A stretch of 64,000 nt of DNA from Chryseobacterium culicis. GTDB taxonomy: Bacteria; Bacteroidota; Bacteroidia; Flavobacteriales; Weeksellaceae. The stretch lies in contig NZ_FNWQ01000001.1 in NCBI RefSeq assembly GCF_900108365.1, forward strand, positions 310,001 to 374,000, in the 5' to 3' direction. Below the pieces are notes generated by a model that saw only the letters and a program-made list of their open reading frames with translations, was not told the DNA's origin and made no database searches. This document shows positions 18,318 through 28,664 of this stretch, piece after piece (position 1 is the stretch's first letter; every line of letters begins with the position of its first letter). The translations under genes and the position numbers were made by a program.

Positions 18318-18887
18318 ATGAAAAAAGTATTCTTATCTTTCATATTTACGCTTTTAAGTGTTGCAGCGTTTGCGCAAGGTACCTGGGAAGCAGACCACAT
18401 GCATTCTTCTGTTAACTTTACGATTAAGCACATGGGAATTAGCTTTGTGCAGGGGAGGTTTGATAAATTTGACGGAAGGGCAGCTACCAGTGGTGCTGGT
18501 CTGGATAAGGCAGATTTAAGCTTCTCCGTAAGTGTTGCTACCATTAATACCGGAGTTAATGTAAGGGACAGACATTTGGTAAGTGAGGATTTTTTTGATG
18601 CGGAAAAATATCCAATAATTGAATTTAAAAGTTCTTCTGTAACCAAAGATAAAAACAATAATTATATCGTTAAAGGGAAACTGACCATGAGAGGAGTGGA
18701 AAAAGAAATTACTGCGCCTGTTACTTTTGGTGGAATTACGAAGAACAAAGATGGAAAAGAAGTGATGGGAATTCAGACGAAATTTACCGTAAACCGTCTG
18801 GATTATGGAATCAAATATGATCCAACAGCTGCTGGTATTGCAAAAGATGTTGAGGTAACGGCTTACTTTGAACTGGTAAAACAGTAA
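18318..18887 (+). CDS. YceI family periplasmic protein
   Basis: The 189-residue product starts with a signal peptide (MKKVFLSFIFTLLSVAAFAQ). The YceI lipocalin-like barrel is recognisable: TWEADHMHSSVNFTIKHMGI, DLSFSVSVATINTGVNVRDRHL, FFDAEKYPIIEFKSS and MRGVEKEITAPVTF. YceI proteins bind isoprenoid or other long lipids, sometimes quinones, in the periplasm; the ligand here is unknown. A stem-loop terminator at 18909-18940 ends the unit, so it is likely monocistronic. Confidence 0.95.
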   Translation: MKKVFLSFIFTLLSVAAFAQGTWEADHMHSSVNFTIKHMGISFVQGRFDKFDGRAATSGAGLDKADLSFSVSVATINTGVNVRDRHLVSEDFFDAEKYPIIEFKSSSVTKDKNNNYIVKGKLTMRGVEKEITAPVTFGGITKNKDGKEVMGIQTKFTVNRLDYGIKYDPTAAGIAKDVEVTAYFELVKQ

Positions 18888-18908
18888 CCTCTTAAAACAT
18901 AAAATATA

Positions 18909-18943
18909 AAAAGGTTTTCCGCTCAAATGGAAAACCTTTTTGA
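18909..18943 (+). terminator. Intrinsic terminator after the YceI gene
   Basis: A 12-base-pair stem (aaaaggttttcc with ggaaaacctttt) with an 8-base loop and trailing T follows 21 bases after the stop codon. Confidence 0.85.
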
Positions 18944-19116
18944 TTATAAAACCCTTGAATTTGCTTTGAATTTTTAATGAAAAAACAGGAAGATTACCAC
19001 TTCATTTCTTTTGATTAGATTAAATACAGATAAAATTTTATCAGGTTTTATAATTGTTTGAAGGATGTTTTTCCATTTTCAAAATCTAAATAATTGCTTT
19101 GTATCTCTTTTTCCCC

Positions 19117-19124
19117 TAACTTTG
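19117..19124 (+). promoter_or_regulatory. Probable -7 promoter box of pyrG
   Basis: TAACTTTG lies 15 bases before the pyrG ATG, with a TTTG at 19098-19101 upstream. The spacing from TTTG is shorter than usual, so the -33 assignment is uncertain. The box rules out translation from the upstream ATG at 19065. Confidence 0.45.
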
Positions 19125-19139
19125 CACAAACCTAATCTA

Positions 19140-20747
19140 ATGAGTAAAAAGAATACAAAGTACATCTTTGTGACAGGAGGTGTAACTTCATCTTTGGGAA
19201 AGGGAATCGTTTCTGCTTCTCTGGGACTTCTACTAAAATCACGCGGCTTTAATGTAACGATCCAAAAATTAGATCCTTATATCAATATCGACCCAGGAAC
19301 TTTGAATCCTTATGAACACGGAGAGTGTTATGTGACTGAAGATGGTGCGGAGACGGATCTGGATTTAGGCCACTACGAGCGTTATCTTGATGCTCCTACA
19401 TCCCAAAACAACAACGTTACCACAGGAAAAATCTACCAGACTGTTATTGAAAAAGAAAGAAAAGGAGACTTCCTTGGAAAAACAGTTCAGGTAATTCCTC
19501 ATATTACTAACGAAATCAAACGCAGAATTAAAATGCTTTCCAAGCAGAACTACGATATCATTATTACTGAGATCGGAGGAACTGTAGGGGATATTGAATC
19601 TTTACCGTACATTGAAACTGTTCGCCAGTTGAAATGGGAGTTAGGAGAGAAAAATTCTATGGTAATTCACCTTACTTTACTGCCTTATCTGGCTTCAAGT
19701 GGAGAATTGAAAACAAAACCATCTCAGCATTCCGTTCGTCAATTGATGGAAAGCGGAATTATGGCAGATGTTTTAGTTTGCAGAACAGAACATAAAATCC
19801 CTAAAGATCAGAGAGCGAAATTAGCTCAGTTCTGTAACGTTCCTTTAGATAACGTTATCGAATGTAAAGATCTTGAAACTATCTACGAAGTTCCAATGTA
19901 TCTTCAGAAACAGAATTTCGATGATGTAGTACTGAAAGAACTGGATCTGAAAAGTGATAAAGACGCAGATCTTAAAGACTGGAAGAGTTTCCTTAAAAAA
20001 TTCCAGAATCCTAAGAAAACCGTGGAAATTGCATTGGTGGGAAAATATGTTTCCCTTCAGGATTCTTATATTTCTATTGCCGAAGCATTCAAACATGCAG
20101 GAGCAGACCTTGAAACTGAAGTAAAAGTAAGATGGGTGTACAGTGGTGATATTACAGAAGAAAATATTAAAGATACACTGAAAGGTGTGAATGGTATTCT
20201 TGTGGCTCCAGGTTTCGGAGACAGAGGAATCGAAGGAAAAGTTCTTACTGCAAAATATGCCAGAGAAAATAAAATTCCAATGCTGGGGATCTGTTTAGGA
20301 ATGCAGATCATGACCATTGAATTTGCCAGAAATATCTTAGGACACACAAAAGCCAACTCTATGGAATTTGATACCGCTACTCCTGATCCTGTAATTTCTT
20401 TAATGGAAGAACAGAAAAATGTAGTGGATAAAGGAGGAACAATGCGTCTTGGAGCATGGAAATGTACTTTGAAAAACGGATCTAAACTAAATGATATCTA
20501 CGGAGCCAAAAATATTTCTGAAAGACACCGTCACCGCTATGAATTCAACAGTGATTATCTTCAGGAGTTTGAAAAAAATGGTTTCCTTGCCACAGGAACG
20601 AATCCTGAAACAGGATTGGTAGAAGCACTTGAGCTTCCTGATCATCCTTTCTATGTGGGAGTTCAGTATCATCCGGAATATAAAAGTACGGTAGCGACAC
20701 CACATCCTCTGTTCAGAGCTTTCATCAAGGCTTGCGAAAAGAAATAA
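19140..20747 (+). CDS. pyrG: CTP synthase
   Basis: Starting at MSKKNTKYIFVTGGVTSSLG, the product has 535 residues, normal for CTP synthase. The synthetase half has the P-loop GGVTSSLGKGI, LDPYINIDPGTLNPYEHGE and TEIGGTVGDIES motifs. The C-terminal glutaminase half has nucleophile C385 in GICLGMQ, and the histidine-glutamate pair in QYHPEYKS. The enzyme converts UTP to CTP using glutamine and ATP. An in-frame ATG 25 codons upstream is rejected, since a promoter box lies between the two. Confidence 0.98.
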   Translation: MSKKNTKYIFVTGGVTSSLGKGIVSASLGLLLKSRGFNVTIQKLDPYINIDPGTLNPYEHGECYVTEDGAETDLDLGHYERYLDAPTSQNNNVTTGKIYQTVIEKERKGDFLGKTVQVIPHITNEIKRRIKMLSKQNYDIIITEIGGTVGDIESLPYIETVRQLKWELGEKNSMVIHLTLLPYLASSGELKTKPSQHSVRQLMESGIMADVLVCRTEHKIPKDQRAKLAQFCNVPLDNVIECKDLETIYEVPMYLQKQNFDDVVLKELDLKSDKDADLKDWKSFLKKFQNPKKTVEIALVGKYVSLQDSYISIAEAFKHAGADLETEVKVRWVYSGDITEENIKDTLKGVNGILVAPGFGDRGIEGKVLTAKYARENKIPMLGICLGMQIMTIEFARNILGHTKANSMEFDTATPDPVISLMEEQKNVVDKGGTMRLGAWKCTLKNGSKLNDIYGAKNISERHRHRYEFNSDYLQEFEKNGFLATGTNPETGLVEALELPDHPFYVGVQYHPEYKSTVATPHPLFRAFIKACEKK

Positions 20748-20776
20748 GGTAAAATTTTATCATAAACGTCTACACA

Positions 20777-20812
20777 TAAACTCAGGCTGATTATTCTCAG
20801 CTTGAGTTTATT
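20777..20812 (+). terminator. Probable terminator after pyrG
   Basis: A stem taaactcaggctga with tcagcttgagttta, imperfect at one pair, follows pyrG by about 30 bases. The T-run is weak, so efficiency is uncertain. Confidence 0.55.
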
Positions 20813-20925
20813 ATATAGTAACAACGTAAAGCATAGAGTTTTGATAAAAAAACAGTATTTTTGTCAGCTCAAATTACGTACACCGGTACGTACATTTTAA
20901 ATTTAAAATTTTAATATAAAATAAA

Positions 20926-22725
20926 ATGCAACAAAACAACGGAATCGATAAGAAGCAAATGATTAGTTTCGCGGTTTTATGCCTGGTTCTCTTCGGTTTT
21001 ATGTTCTACTTCCAGAACAAACAAATGAAAGAAGAGGAGTTAAAAGCTCAGCAGCAGAAAACGGAACAGGTAAAAAACGCCGTAAAACAAACTCAGGCAA
21101 ACAATATCAATCCAAATGTAACTCCTAATGCTATCCAGACGGCAAGTCTTGGAAATAATGAGTTGAAACTTGAATTTTCAAGCTTGGGAGGACAGGTTTC
21201 TAAAGTAGAGCTTTTAAAGTACAAAGCTTACAACCATAAAACAGACAATGCAGATCAGCCTCTTTATCTGATCAATAAAAATAACTCGAACTACGGTTTT
21301 CAGTTTAAAGATAAAACCGGAAAGGTTATCAATACTAAAGATTTAGTTTTCTCACCTACTGTTAATGGCAATGCGGTAACCTTAACTGCAGATTACAATG
21401 GTGCTGTTATTCAGTTCATTTATACGCTGCTTCCAAAATATACTCTTGATTTCAAAGTTAGAACTCAGGGACTTTCTAAAATTACTTCAGACAATAAAGC
21501 AGATTTCATCTGGGATTATAACGTAAGAAACTTAGAAAAAGGGAGAGCTCAGGAGCAGTCTCACTCAGAATTTTCTTATGCCTTCAATAATTATAAAGAC
21601 TATGATTATGATGGAAGAACCACCATGGATGAAGAAAAGGAAACCCTTAACTGGATTGGTGTAAAGCAACAGTTTTTCTCATCAGTAATTGAAGCTAAAA
21701 ACGGATTTACCCAAAGTAAAGGAAATCAGGAAAATGTTGAAGAAGGAGAATATCTGAAGAAATTCAATTACGAAGGTTTTGTTCAGATGACCGGAAGTGA
21801 ACTGAACCAGGATTTTACATGGTATTTCATGCCATTGGATTTACCGTTGCTTAAATCTTACGATAAAAACTTTGATGAAATTCTTCCGTTAGGATGGTCT
21901 TTCATTGGAGCGATGAACCGTTATTTCTTCATGTGGCTGTACAGTCTTATTGCTGCGTGGGGATTATCAGCAGGATGGGTAATTTTTGTAATGACTATCA
22001 TTGTAAAACTGATCTTATCACCTATTATGTATAAGCAGCACAAATTAAGTGCAATGATGAAGGTGATCCGTCCGGAAATTGATGAGGTGAATGCGAAGTT
22101 CAAGGATGCTGATCCGATGAAGAAGCAGCAGGCTACGATGGAAGTGTACAGAAAAGCCGGAGTGAATCAGATGGCGGGATGTTTACCGGCTTTGGTTCAG
22201 ATTCCGATTTTCTATGCTTTATTCCGTTTCTTCCCGAACTTTATCGACCTTAGAGGACAGGGGTTCTGGTTTGCGAAGGATTTAACAGCTTATGATGATT
22301 TGATCAAGCTTCCGTTTAAAGTTCCTTTCCTTGGAGATCACCTGAGTATTTTCGCATTAGCTTGTACGGTTGTTATTTTGATTTATACAGTGATGACTTC
22401 AGGAAATATGCAGCAGCCACAGCAGGAAGGAATGCCAAATATGAAAGTATTAATGTATATCTTCCCGATTACATTCCTGTTCTTCCTAAACACTTCCGCT
22501 TCAGGTCTTTCATGGTATTATTTTGTATCCAATGCGATTAATATCTTAATTATCCTTGTTATTAAGTATGTGATTCTGGATGAAAAGAAGATCCACGCCC
22601 AGATTCAGTCTAATAAAGAAAAGCCTAAAGCAGAAGGCAAGTTCCAGAAGAGAATGAGAGAAATGATGGAGAAAGCTCAGGAACAGCAAAAAGTACAGGA
22701 GCAGCAAAGAAATAAGAAGAAGTAA
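20926..22725 (+). CDS. yidC: Membrane protein insertase YidC
   Basis: The 599-residue protein has an N-terminal membrane anchor (MISFAVLCLVLFGFMFYFQ), a large periplasmic beta domain (about residues 60-340) and the C-terminal insertase core. The core shows LSAGWVIFVMTIIVKLILSP, YKQHKLSAMMKVIRPEID, the MEVYRKAGVNQMAGCLPALV loop and NTSASGLSWYYFVSNAINI. A basic tail follows. YidC inserts and folds inner-membrane proteins alone or with SecYEG. A strong stem-loop ends the unit. The pyrG-yidC order is seen in related genomes as I recall. Confidence 0.97.
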   Translation: MQQNNGIDKKQMISFAVLCLVLFGFMFYFQNKQMKEEELKAQQQKTEQVKNAVKQTQANNINPNVTPNAIQTASLGNNELKLEFSSLGGQVSKVELLKYKAYNHKTDNADQPLYLINKNNSNYGFQFKDKTGKVINTKDLVFSPTVNGNAVTLTADYNGAVIQFIYTLLPKYTLDFKVRTQGLSKITSDNKADFIWDYNVRNLEKGRAQEQSHSEFSYAFNNYKDYDYDGRTTMDEEKETLNWIGVKQQFFSSVIEAKNGFTQSKGNQENVEEGEYLKKFNYEGFVQMTGSELNQDFTWYFMPLDLPLLKSYDKNFDEILPLGWSFIGAMNRYFFMWLYSLIAAWGLSAGWVIFVMTIIVKLILSPIMYKQHKLSAMMKVIRPEIDEVNAKFKDADPMKKQQATMEVYRKAGVNQMAGCLPALVQIPIFYALFRFFPNFIDLRGQGFWFAKDLTAYDDLIKLPFKVPFLGDHLSIFALACTVVILIYTVMTSGNMQQPQQEGMPNMKVLMYIFPITFLFFLNTSASGLSWYYFVSNAINILIILVIKYVILDEKKIHAQIQSNKEKPKAEGKFQKRMREMMEKAQEQQKVQEQQRNKKK

Positions 22726-22743
22726 TTCTTACAATTATAGCAT

Positions 22744-22783
22744 AAAAAAGAGAAGCAGTTATTGAATTGCTTCTCTTTTTTAT
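22744..22783 (+). terminator. Intrinsic terminator after yidC
   Basis: A stem of about 13 base pairs (aaaaagagaagca with tgcttctcttttt) with a short AT-rich loop is followed by a T-rich run. Confidence 0.9.
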
Positions 22784-22857
22784 TTTGTGTTTTATTTAGA
22801 ATGGTTTTAAATTTTCCGTTGATTTATAAGAATTCAATAATAGGAAATCAATTGTTT

Positions 22858-23442
22858 TTAGTCATATTTTAACCTAAATGACTGTCTGTGATATTGGGTT
22901 GGACCAAATTTAATAAGGGCTTCCTGATGCTTTTTTGTAGCATAGCCAAAATTGGTATCCCAGCCATACTCAGGATGCTCATCATGAAGCTGAATCATTA
23001 AGGTGTCCCTGTAGTTTTTAGCAAGAATTGAGGCTGCTGCAATAGATAATACCTTAGAGTCTCCTTTTATAATGCACTGGTGCGGAATGTAATTATAGGG
23101 ATGGAATTTATTACCGTCAACCAAAATAAGCTCAGGTATAATTGTCAGCTTATCCAAAGCCCGGTGCATCGCATGAATACTTGCGTTAAGAATGTTATGT
23201 TCGTCAATAAAGGAAGGAGGAAGCTCTGCTATAGCATAATTCTTTACATTATCTTTGATATAGCTGTCCAGATCCATCCGTGTTTTAAACGTTAGTTTTT
23301 TTGAATCGTTAACCAGATTTTGCTCAAAATCGTCATTTAAAATGACCGCTGCTGCCACTACCGGTCCGCTTAAGCACCCTCTTCCCACTTCATCACATCC
23401 CGCTTCGATGTAGAGGTTTGACCAGTTTTTTATTAGTTCCAT
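22858..23442 (-). CDS. rnhB: Ribonuclease HII
   Basis: From the ATG at 23442 the protein has 194 residues, normal for RNase HII. The first catalytic pair is D17-E18 in AGCDEVGRGCLSGPVVAAAV, with a later acidic residue in LILVDGNKF and the SIAAASILAKNYRD segment near residue 145. It cleaves the RNA strand of RNA-DNA hybrids and initiates ribonucleotide excision. An upstream in-frame ATG at 23568 would add 42 residues unlike the family; TAnnTTTG boxes at 23463-23470 and 23477-23484 lie between the two, favouring the shorter form. Confidence 0.96.
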   Translation of the reverse strand: MELIKNWSNLYIEAGCDEVGRGCLSGPVVAAAVILNDDFEQNLVNDSKKLTFKTRMDLDSYIKDNVKNYAIAELPPSFIDEHNILNASIHAMHRALDKLTIIPELILVDGNKFHPYNYIPHQCIIKGDSKVLSIAAASILAKNYRDTLMIQLHDEHPEYGWDTNFGYATKKHQEALIKFGPTQYHRQSFRLKYD

Positions 23443-23462
23443 ATTGCTCTTAAATAACTTTA

Positions 23463-23484
23463 CAAAATTAAAAAAACAAATGTA
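23463..23484 (-). promoter_or_regulatory. rnhB promoter boxes
   Basis: On the minus strand two candidate -7 elements, TACATTTG (23477-23484) and TAATTTTG (23463-23470), lie 20-42 bases before the rnhB ATG. Either could serve. Confidence 0.4.
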
Positions 23485-23989
23485 TAATTCATTGTTTGGC
23501 TGCATGATTCTGCCAAAATAATAACTAACAGTCATCTTTTCAACACACAATTTCCAAAATAAATCCAATGAGTTTTTCTTACTAAAAAGAAGTTTTTTTT
23601 GATAAGAATGATATTATTTGTGATTCTTTATGTTATTTCTCTTTTTGGTGAAGGTTAGGATATGAATTAATAATATTCTTAGAATTCAAATATTATTGTG
23701 TTTTTATAAATGAAACTTTGTTTAAGTGTTGTAAATCAGTATTTTATATTCTGTTCACTTAATGACTGTATTAATTATTTTCATTAAAAATAACATTATG
23801 GTATTAAAAAAATTATGATTTAATTTTTTTTTAACAATTGTTAAAAAGAACTTTTTTAACAAAAATTAATATTGTATTTGTTGTTTTTGTTGATAATAGT
23901 TAAAAATTTTATTTTTTTTTAAGAAAATCCTTTGTCTTTTTAAGAAAGTTTTACAAATTTGTAGCCTGTAAAAAATAATTGAATTTGAT
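23485..23989 (+). promoter_or_regulatory. Long AT-rich upstream region of the first SusC gene
   Basis: About 500 very AT-rich bases with no convincing coding frame precede the first SusC gene. Close to the gene is ttaagaaagttttacaaatt (23940-23959), continuing tgta, which recurs identically upstream of the second SusC gene. This shared block is probably the promoter. The rest shows A and T tracts only. Confidence 0.45.
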
Positions 23990-26900
23990 ATGAAGAAATT
24001 AACTGCGAGTGTATTTGCGGTGGTACTATCGTCATCATTTATGATGGTATCAGCACAAAACACGAAGGATACTCTAAAAACCAAAAATATAGAGGAGATA
24101 GTTGTTACCGGAGCCTTAGGTATCAAAAGAAAGGCCGATGCGGTAACAAATACACAGCAAGTTGTAACGACGAAAGAATTAAATCAGGCGTCTGCACCAA
24201 CCGCTGTACAGGCGTTGACGGGAAAGGTTTCAGGTTTACAAATCAATTTGACAAATAATGGGGTGGATCCTAGCTATAGAGTTGTCTTAAGAGGAGCTAA
24301 ATCTATTACGGGTAATAACCAGGCATTAATTGTAATTGATAACGTTATTTCATCTGCTGATATCTTGCAGCAGATCCCACCAGAAGCAATCGAAAACATT
24401 AACGTAATTAAAGGTTTACAGGGAGCGGCTCTTTATGGTCAGCAAGGGGTAAACGGGGTAATTATCGTAACTACTAAAAGAGGTACGAAATCTGAAAAAC
24501 TTCAGATGACGTTCAATTCATCTATTGATGTTTCTAACGTTTTTATGCTGCCAAAAGTTCAGCAAAAGTACGGGAAAGGAGTTCAGGATGAAGGATGGAG
24601 TGATGTGAGCTATGGTGGTACAAATTATGTACCATGGGAAAACATGTCCTGGGGAGCAGCTTATGACAATCCGGTTATCGGGGGCACTATGATGCCTTCG
24701 GGTCTTCCGCAGGCTGACGGATCATTTATTTATGAAAAATATGCTCCGGTAAAAAATCATATGAGTAAATTCTTTTCAACGGGAATACTGACTCAGAATG
24801 GAATTACAGCTACTGCAGGAGGATCTGATGCTTATGTGTCTTTCTCTGCTAACAGAACTGAAAATAATTTCGTAGTTGAAGGTGATAAACTTAGACAAAA
24901 CAGTTTTATCTTTAAAGCTGGTAAAAAAATCGGAAAATTAAAAATTGATGGTAACATCAACTATATTAATAGAATCGTATCTAATACGAATTCATCTTTA
25001 TATGATGATATTCTTCAGACACCTACAAATAATAACATTAAGCTGTATAGAAACAGTGGAATTGAAGGATATTATACAGGATATGCGGTAAATCCTTACT
25101 GGACTATCGATCATGAAAGATATGACAGACGTAGTGATTACTTCAGTGCTATCCTTGGTTTAGATTATGAATTAAATAAGAACATCAACATTACGTATAC
25201 AGGTAACCTTACAACAAGAGGTATGACGTACATGAGACATAATGATGGTGCTGTTTTCAGTAAAACATACAATCTTCCGGGAACATCTATTGATGGAATT
25301 ACTTTTGGTGATTTAGGACAGGGTGATATTACTTCTTGGTACTACGAAAGTACATCTAAAGAAAGAAATTATTATGGTGACTTAATGATTAACTTTAATT
25401 ATGATTTATCAGATAAAATCAATTTAAAGCTAAACATTGGTAACAACATTCAGGATAGAACATATAATGTAACGTCTGTAGGAGGAAACAATCTTGACAT
25501 CCCGGGATGGTATAATATTAAGAACGTTCTTAATCCAGATCCTTTCTCCAGCGCCAATTTGGATAACTATCAGACGAATAACAGAATTATTGCAGGATTT
25601 GCGAACTTGGATTTAAGTTATGATGACTATTTATTCTTAAACTCTACTTTCAGAATTGAGCAGTCTTCAGTAATGTCTACCATTCCTTATAATACTGGTA
25701 AGAGAACAAACCCGGTTTATCCATATTACTCTGTAGGTTTGTCTTTTGTTCCTACGAAAGCATTTGCTAACTTAAAAGGAGATATTCTTAACTACGCAAA
25801 AATTACTGGTTCATATACAAGAGTAGGTAATACCTCTGCAATCCCTCCGTATGCAACTGACGAAATTGGAGTATTCCCTACAGGATTCCCTTTCAATGGA
25901 TTAAGTTCATATATCAACAACCAGACTCCTACAGCAGTAGATATCAAGCCTGAGTTTGTTAATACTGTAGATTTTGGAGTTTCTCTAGGGTTCCTAAAAG
26001 ACAGAGTGAGATTAGATGCTTCAGTATATCAGTCCACGACAGATGATTTGATTACGGCTAAAACCACATCCAGTGCATCTGGTTTAACCAGCGTTCTTGA
26101 TAACGTAGGTAAAATGAGATTAAGAGGTCTTGAATTGGATTTAGGATTAACACCTATTAAAACAAAAGACTTTACCTGGGATATGAAAGTATCATATTCT
26201 ACTTACAGATCTAAAGTATTGGAATTAGCTGATGGTGCTGATGAAGTATCTCTATTGAGCAGTACTTCTGCTGCGGTAGGTATCTTCGCGGTAAAAGGGT
26301 CAGACTTCCCGGTAATCAAAGGAAGCGCATTCCAGAGAGATGATCAGGGAAGAATTATTGTTGACTCTAAAGGAAATCCTTTAACAACAAGTAACCTTCA
26401 GGTGTTAGGTAGAGCTACTCCTGATTATATTCTTGGATTCTCAACTAATATTAAATATAAAGGATTCACATTGTCTGCAATGGGAGACTTTAGACAAGGA
26501 GGCAAATTTGTGTCATTTACGAAAAACTTACTTGCCTTTACAGGAGGTTTAGAAGAATCTGCTGAGTTTGACAGAACACAAGGTTACATTGTTCCTAATT
26601 CTGTACAGAACACAGGTACAGCGGCAAATCCGGTATATACTCCGAATAATACTCCGGTAGGTGGTGCTGGAACGTATACTAACGTTACTAATTACTTCTC
26701 AAGTAGTGCTTACAGAGCTGTTGGAGAAAATTTAGTAGTGGATGCTACTGCATTAAAGATTAGAGAAATTGCATTAAGCTATGACATTCCAAAATCAGTC
26801 TTAAGTTCTACTTTCTTGAATTCCTTGACAGTAGGTGTTTACTCAAGAAACCCATTCTTTAAGTATGCGGATAACAACAGAAACTATGCGGATCCGGAAA

Positions 26901-26995
26901 CGGCAAGTACAACTGGGAATGCTGCAGGTTTTGCTTATACAACGCAGTACCCATCAACTAGAAGCTTCGGTGTAAACCTTAAAGCCTCTTTCTAA
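23990..26995 (+). CDS. SusC/RagA family TonB-dependent outer membrane transporter (pair 1)
   Basis: The 1001-residue protein has a signal peptide (MKKLTASVFAVVLSSSFMMV, ending near SAQ) and goes straight into a TonB-box/plug region EEIVVTGALGIKRK, without the carboxypeptidase-regulatory-like domain found in many SusC proteins. The SusC signature ENINVIKGLQGAALYGQQG lies near residues 136-154. The rest is a 22-strand barrel ending in an aromatic strand with F (GVNLKASF). SusC proteins import glycans or peptides with a SusD lid. The SusD partner starts 24 bases downstream. Substrate unknown; no glycoside hydrolase or regulator is adjacent. Confidence 0.95.
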   Translation: MKKLTASVFAVVLSSSFMMVSAQNTKDTLKTKNIEEIVVTGALGIKRKADAVTNTQQVVTTKELNQASAPTAVQALTGKVSGLQINLTNNGVDPSYRVVLRGAKSITGNNQALIVIDNVISSADILQQIPPEAIENINVIKGLQGAALYGQQGVNGVIIVTTKRGTKSEKLQMTFNSSIDVSNVFMLPKVQQKYGKGVQDEGWSDVSYGGTNYVPWENMSWGAAYDNPVIGGTMMPSGLPQADGSFIYEKYAPVKNHMSKFFSTGILTQNGITATAGGSDAYVSFSANRTENNFVVEGDKLRQNSFIFKAGKKIGKLKIDGNINYINRIVSNTNSSLYDDILQTPTNNNIKLYRNSGIEGYYTGYAVNPYWTIDHERYDRRSDYFSAILGLDYELNKNINITYTGNLTTRGMTYMRHNDGAVFSKTYNLPGTSIDGITFGDLGQGDITSWYYESTSKERNYYGDLMINFNYDLSDKINLKLNIGNNIQDRTYNVTSVGGNNLDIPGWYNIKNVLNPDPFSSANLDNYQTNNRIIAGFANLDLSYDDYLFLNSTFRIEQSSVMSTIPYNTGKRTNPVYPYYSVGLSFVPTKAFANLKGDILNYAKITGSYTRVGNTSAIPPYATDEIGVFPTGFPFNGLSSYINNQTPTAVDIKPEFVNTVDFGVSLGFLKDRVRLDASVYQSTTDDLITAKTTSSASGLTSVLDNVGKMRLRGLELDLGLTPIKTKDFTWDMKVSYSTYRSKVLELADGADEVSLLSSTSAAVGIFAVKGSDFPVIKGSAFQRDDQGRIIVDSKGNPLTTSNLQVLGRATPDYILGFSTNIKYKGFTLSAMGDFRQGGKFVSFTKNLLAFTGGLEESAEFDRTQGYIVPNSVQNTGTAANPVYTPNNTPVGGAGTYTNVTNYFSSSAYRAVGENLVVDATALKIREIALSYDIPKSVLSSTFLNSLTVGVYSRNPFFKYADNNRNYADPETASTTGNAAGFAYTTQYPSTRSFGVNLKASF

Positions 26996-27019
26996 ACTTT
27001 AATTAATTATTACTTGAAA

Positions 27020-28636
27020 ATGAAAAAATTTAAATATACAATACTAGGTTTAATTGTTGCCTCTATGACGTTGACTTCATGTGATCATTATTTGGATATT
27101 AATGAAAACCCAAATAACATCCATGCAGAAGCTATTACTCCAACTTTATTATTCCCTGGTGCTGTTGCTCAGACTTATAGAACTCAAGCTACATGGATGA
27201 ATAGATTTGGGGGACTTATGATGAACTCTTATGCGGGTAACTCTTATTCTTTTGGATCTCCATTCGGTAATGAATATACGCTGAATGTAGACAGTTCTTT
27301 TTATCCACAGATCTGGGATGGTTTATACAGAAACGTAAGTAACTTTGTTGCTATTGAAAAGTTTGACAATTCAACGCATAAGTATGACAATTACTTAGCG
27401 GCTGCAAAAGTAATGAAGGCATTCTATATGCAGACCATCGTAGACTTATATGGTGATGCTCCGTACAGCGAGGCTTTCATGGGACAGGCAAATGCTACTC
27501 CAAAATATGATAATGATGAGGAAATTTACAGATCATTGATTCTGGGTATCAACGATGCAATTGCTATTATTGATAATGGAAATGCTGCAGCCCTTGAATT
27601 AGGTTCTACAGACATTGTTTTTCAGGGTGATATGGATAATTGGAAGCGTCTTGCTAATACCGTGAAATTAAGACTGTTAGTTAGAATGTCTAAAGTAACA
27701 GGTTCTATGGCTACTTTCAGAGATCAGCAGCTTCAGACTTTATCCGGAGCAGACTTTGTAGAAAGCGATGTTTTAGTAAATCCTGGATACAGTGCTGCGA
27801 ACGATGATCAGCAAAATCCGTTTTTTGGATATTATGTAAGAAACAGTTCAAACTCTCAGTTGCAGAATAATACATTATTTACAGCATCTGAGCACGTTGC
27901 AACTTGTCTTAATGGTAATCCTTATAATATGACTGACAATGTTTATCAGAAATTTAATGGGATCATTGATGGAAGAAGAGGAAGAATGTTCTCATTAATT
28001 ACTTACAATGGTCTTTCGGTTGTTAAAGGAGTAAGACAAGGTGCTACACCAGGTCAGCCTGGAGCTCCAACAGATCTTACTACCGTTTCAAGATTTGGAA
28101 ATGGCTGGATCTTCGGTGCTGGCAGTCCTAGTAGTAACGCTCAGTTAACTTCTGTAGGATCTGCTAAAGCGGGTGTTATCATGACTCGTTCAGAAAGTGA
28201 TTTCCTTCAGGCTGAAGCTGCGCTGAGATATCCAAGTGTATTCTCTTTTAACGGACAGGCTAAATTTGAAAGTGGTATCAAAGCTTCTTTCGATTATCTA
28301 TATGCTGCAACTGGTGCTTCAGCTGCCTACATTACAGCAATTCAAAGCAAAGTTGGTTTAGGATGGACTGGTACTAACGATAATAAGATTGAAGCAATCA
28401 TGACTCAAAAATGGTTAGCTACTGCAGGAATCAACCCTACAGAATCTTTTATTGATTATAACAGAACAGGTTTCCCTATTACACCTATGGCGACTACTTC
28501 TGCGAAGCCTAACAAACCATACAGATTGATGTATCCGTCTTCTGAGTACGTTGCTAACTCAGCAAACGTTCCTCAGATTTCAAATGCTCAATGTTTTACT
28601 AAGAACCAGACGACTCCATTCTGGAATCAGAACTAA
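27020..28636 (+). CDS. SusD/RagB family surface lipoprotein (pair 1)
   Basis: The ATG at 27020 gives 538 residues; a TTG six bases upstream is less likely. The N-terminus MKKFKYTILGLIVASMTLTS is a lipoprotein signal with lipid-bearing C21, followed by DHYLDINENPNN, typical of the SusD/SusD-like (12-helix TPR) fold. QTIVDLYGDAPYSEAF and SDFLQAEAALRYP are recognisable family segments. SusD lids the SusC barrel on the cell surface and binds substrate. It belongs to a different SusD subgroup from pairs 2 and 3, which share SLNEDPKHP after the cysteine. Confidence 0.94.
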   Translation: MKKFKYTILGLIVASMTLTSCDHYLDINENPNNIHAEAITPTLLFPGAVAQTYRTQATWMNRFGGLMMNSYAGNSYSFGSPFGNEYTLNVDSSFYPQIWDGLYRNVSNFVAIEKFDNSTHKYDNYLAAAKVMKAFYMQTIVDLYGDAPYSEAFMGQANATPKYDNDEEIYRSLILGINDAIAIIDNGNAAALELGSTDIVFQGDMDNWKRLANTVKLRLLVRMSKVTGSMATFRDQQLQTLSGADFVESDVLVNPGYSAANDDQQNPFFGYYVRNSSNSQLQNNTLFTASEHVATCLNGNPYNMTDNVYQKFNGIIDGRRGRMFSLITYNGLSVVKGVRQGATPGQPGAPTDLTTVSRFGNGWIFGAGSPSSNAQLTSVGSAKAGVIMTRSESDFLQAEAALRYPSVFSFNGQAKFESGIKASFDYLYAATGASAAYITAIQSKVGLGWTGTNDNKIEAIMTQKWLATAGINPTESFIDYNRTGFPITPMATTSAKPNKPYRLMYPSSEYVANSANVPQISNAQCFTKNQTTPFWNQN

Positions 28637-28664
28637 TTCTTATAATACAATTTTAATATATTTT

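Noticed and set aside
23443..23568. 42-residue extension of RNase HII
   Set aside because: Unlike the family and covered by promoter-like boxes.
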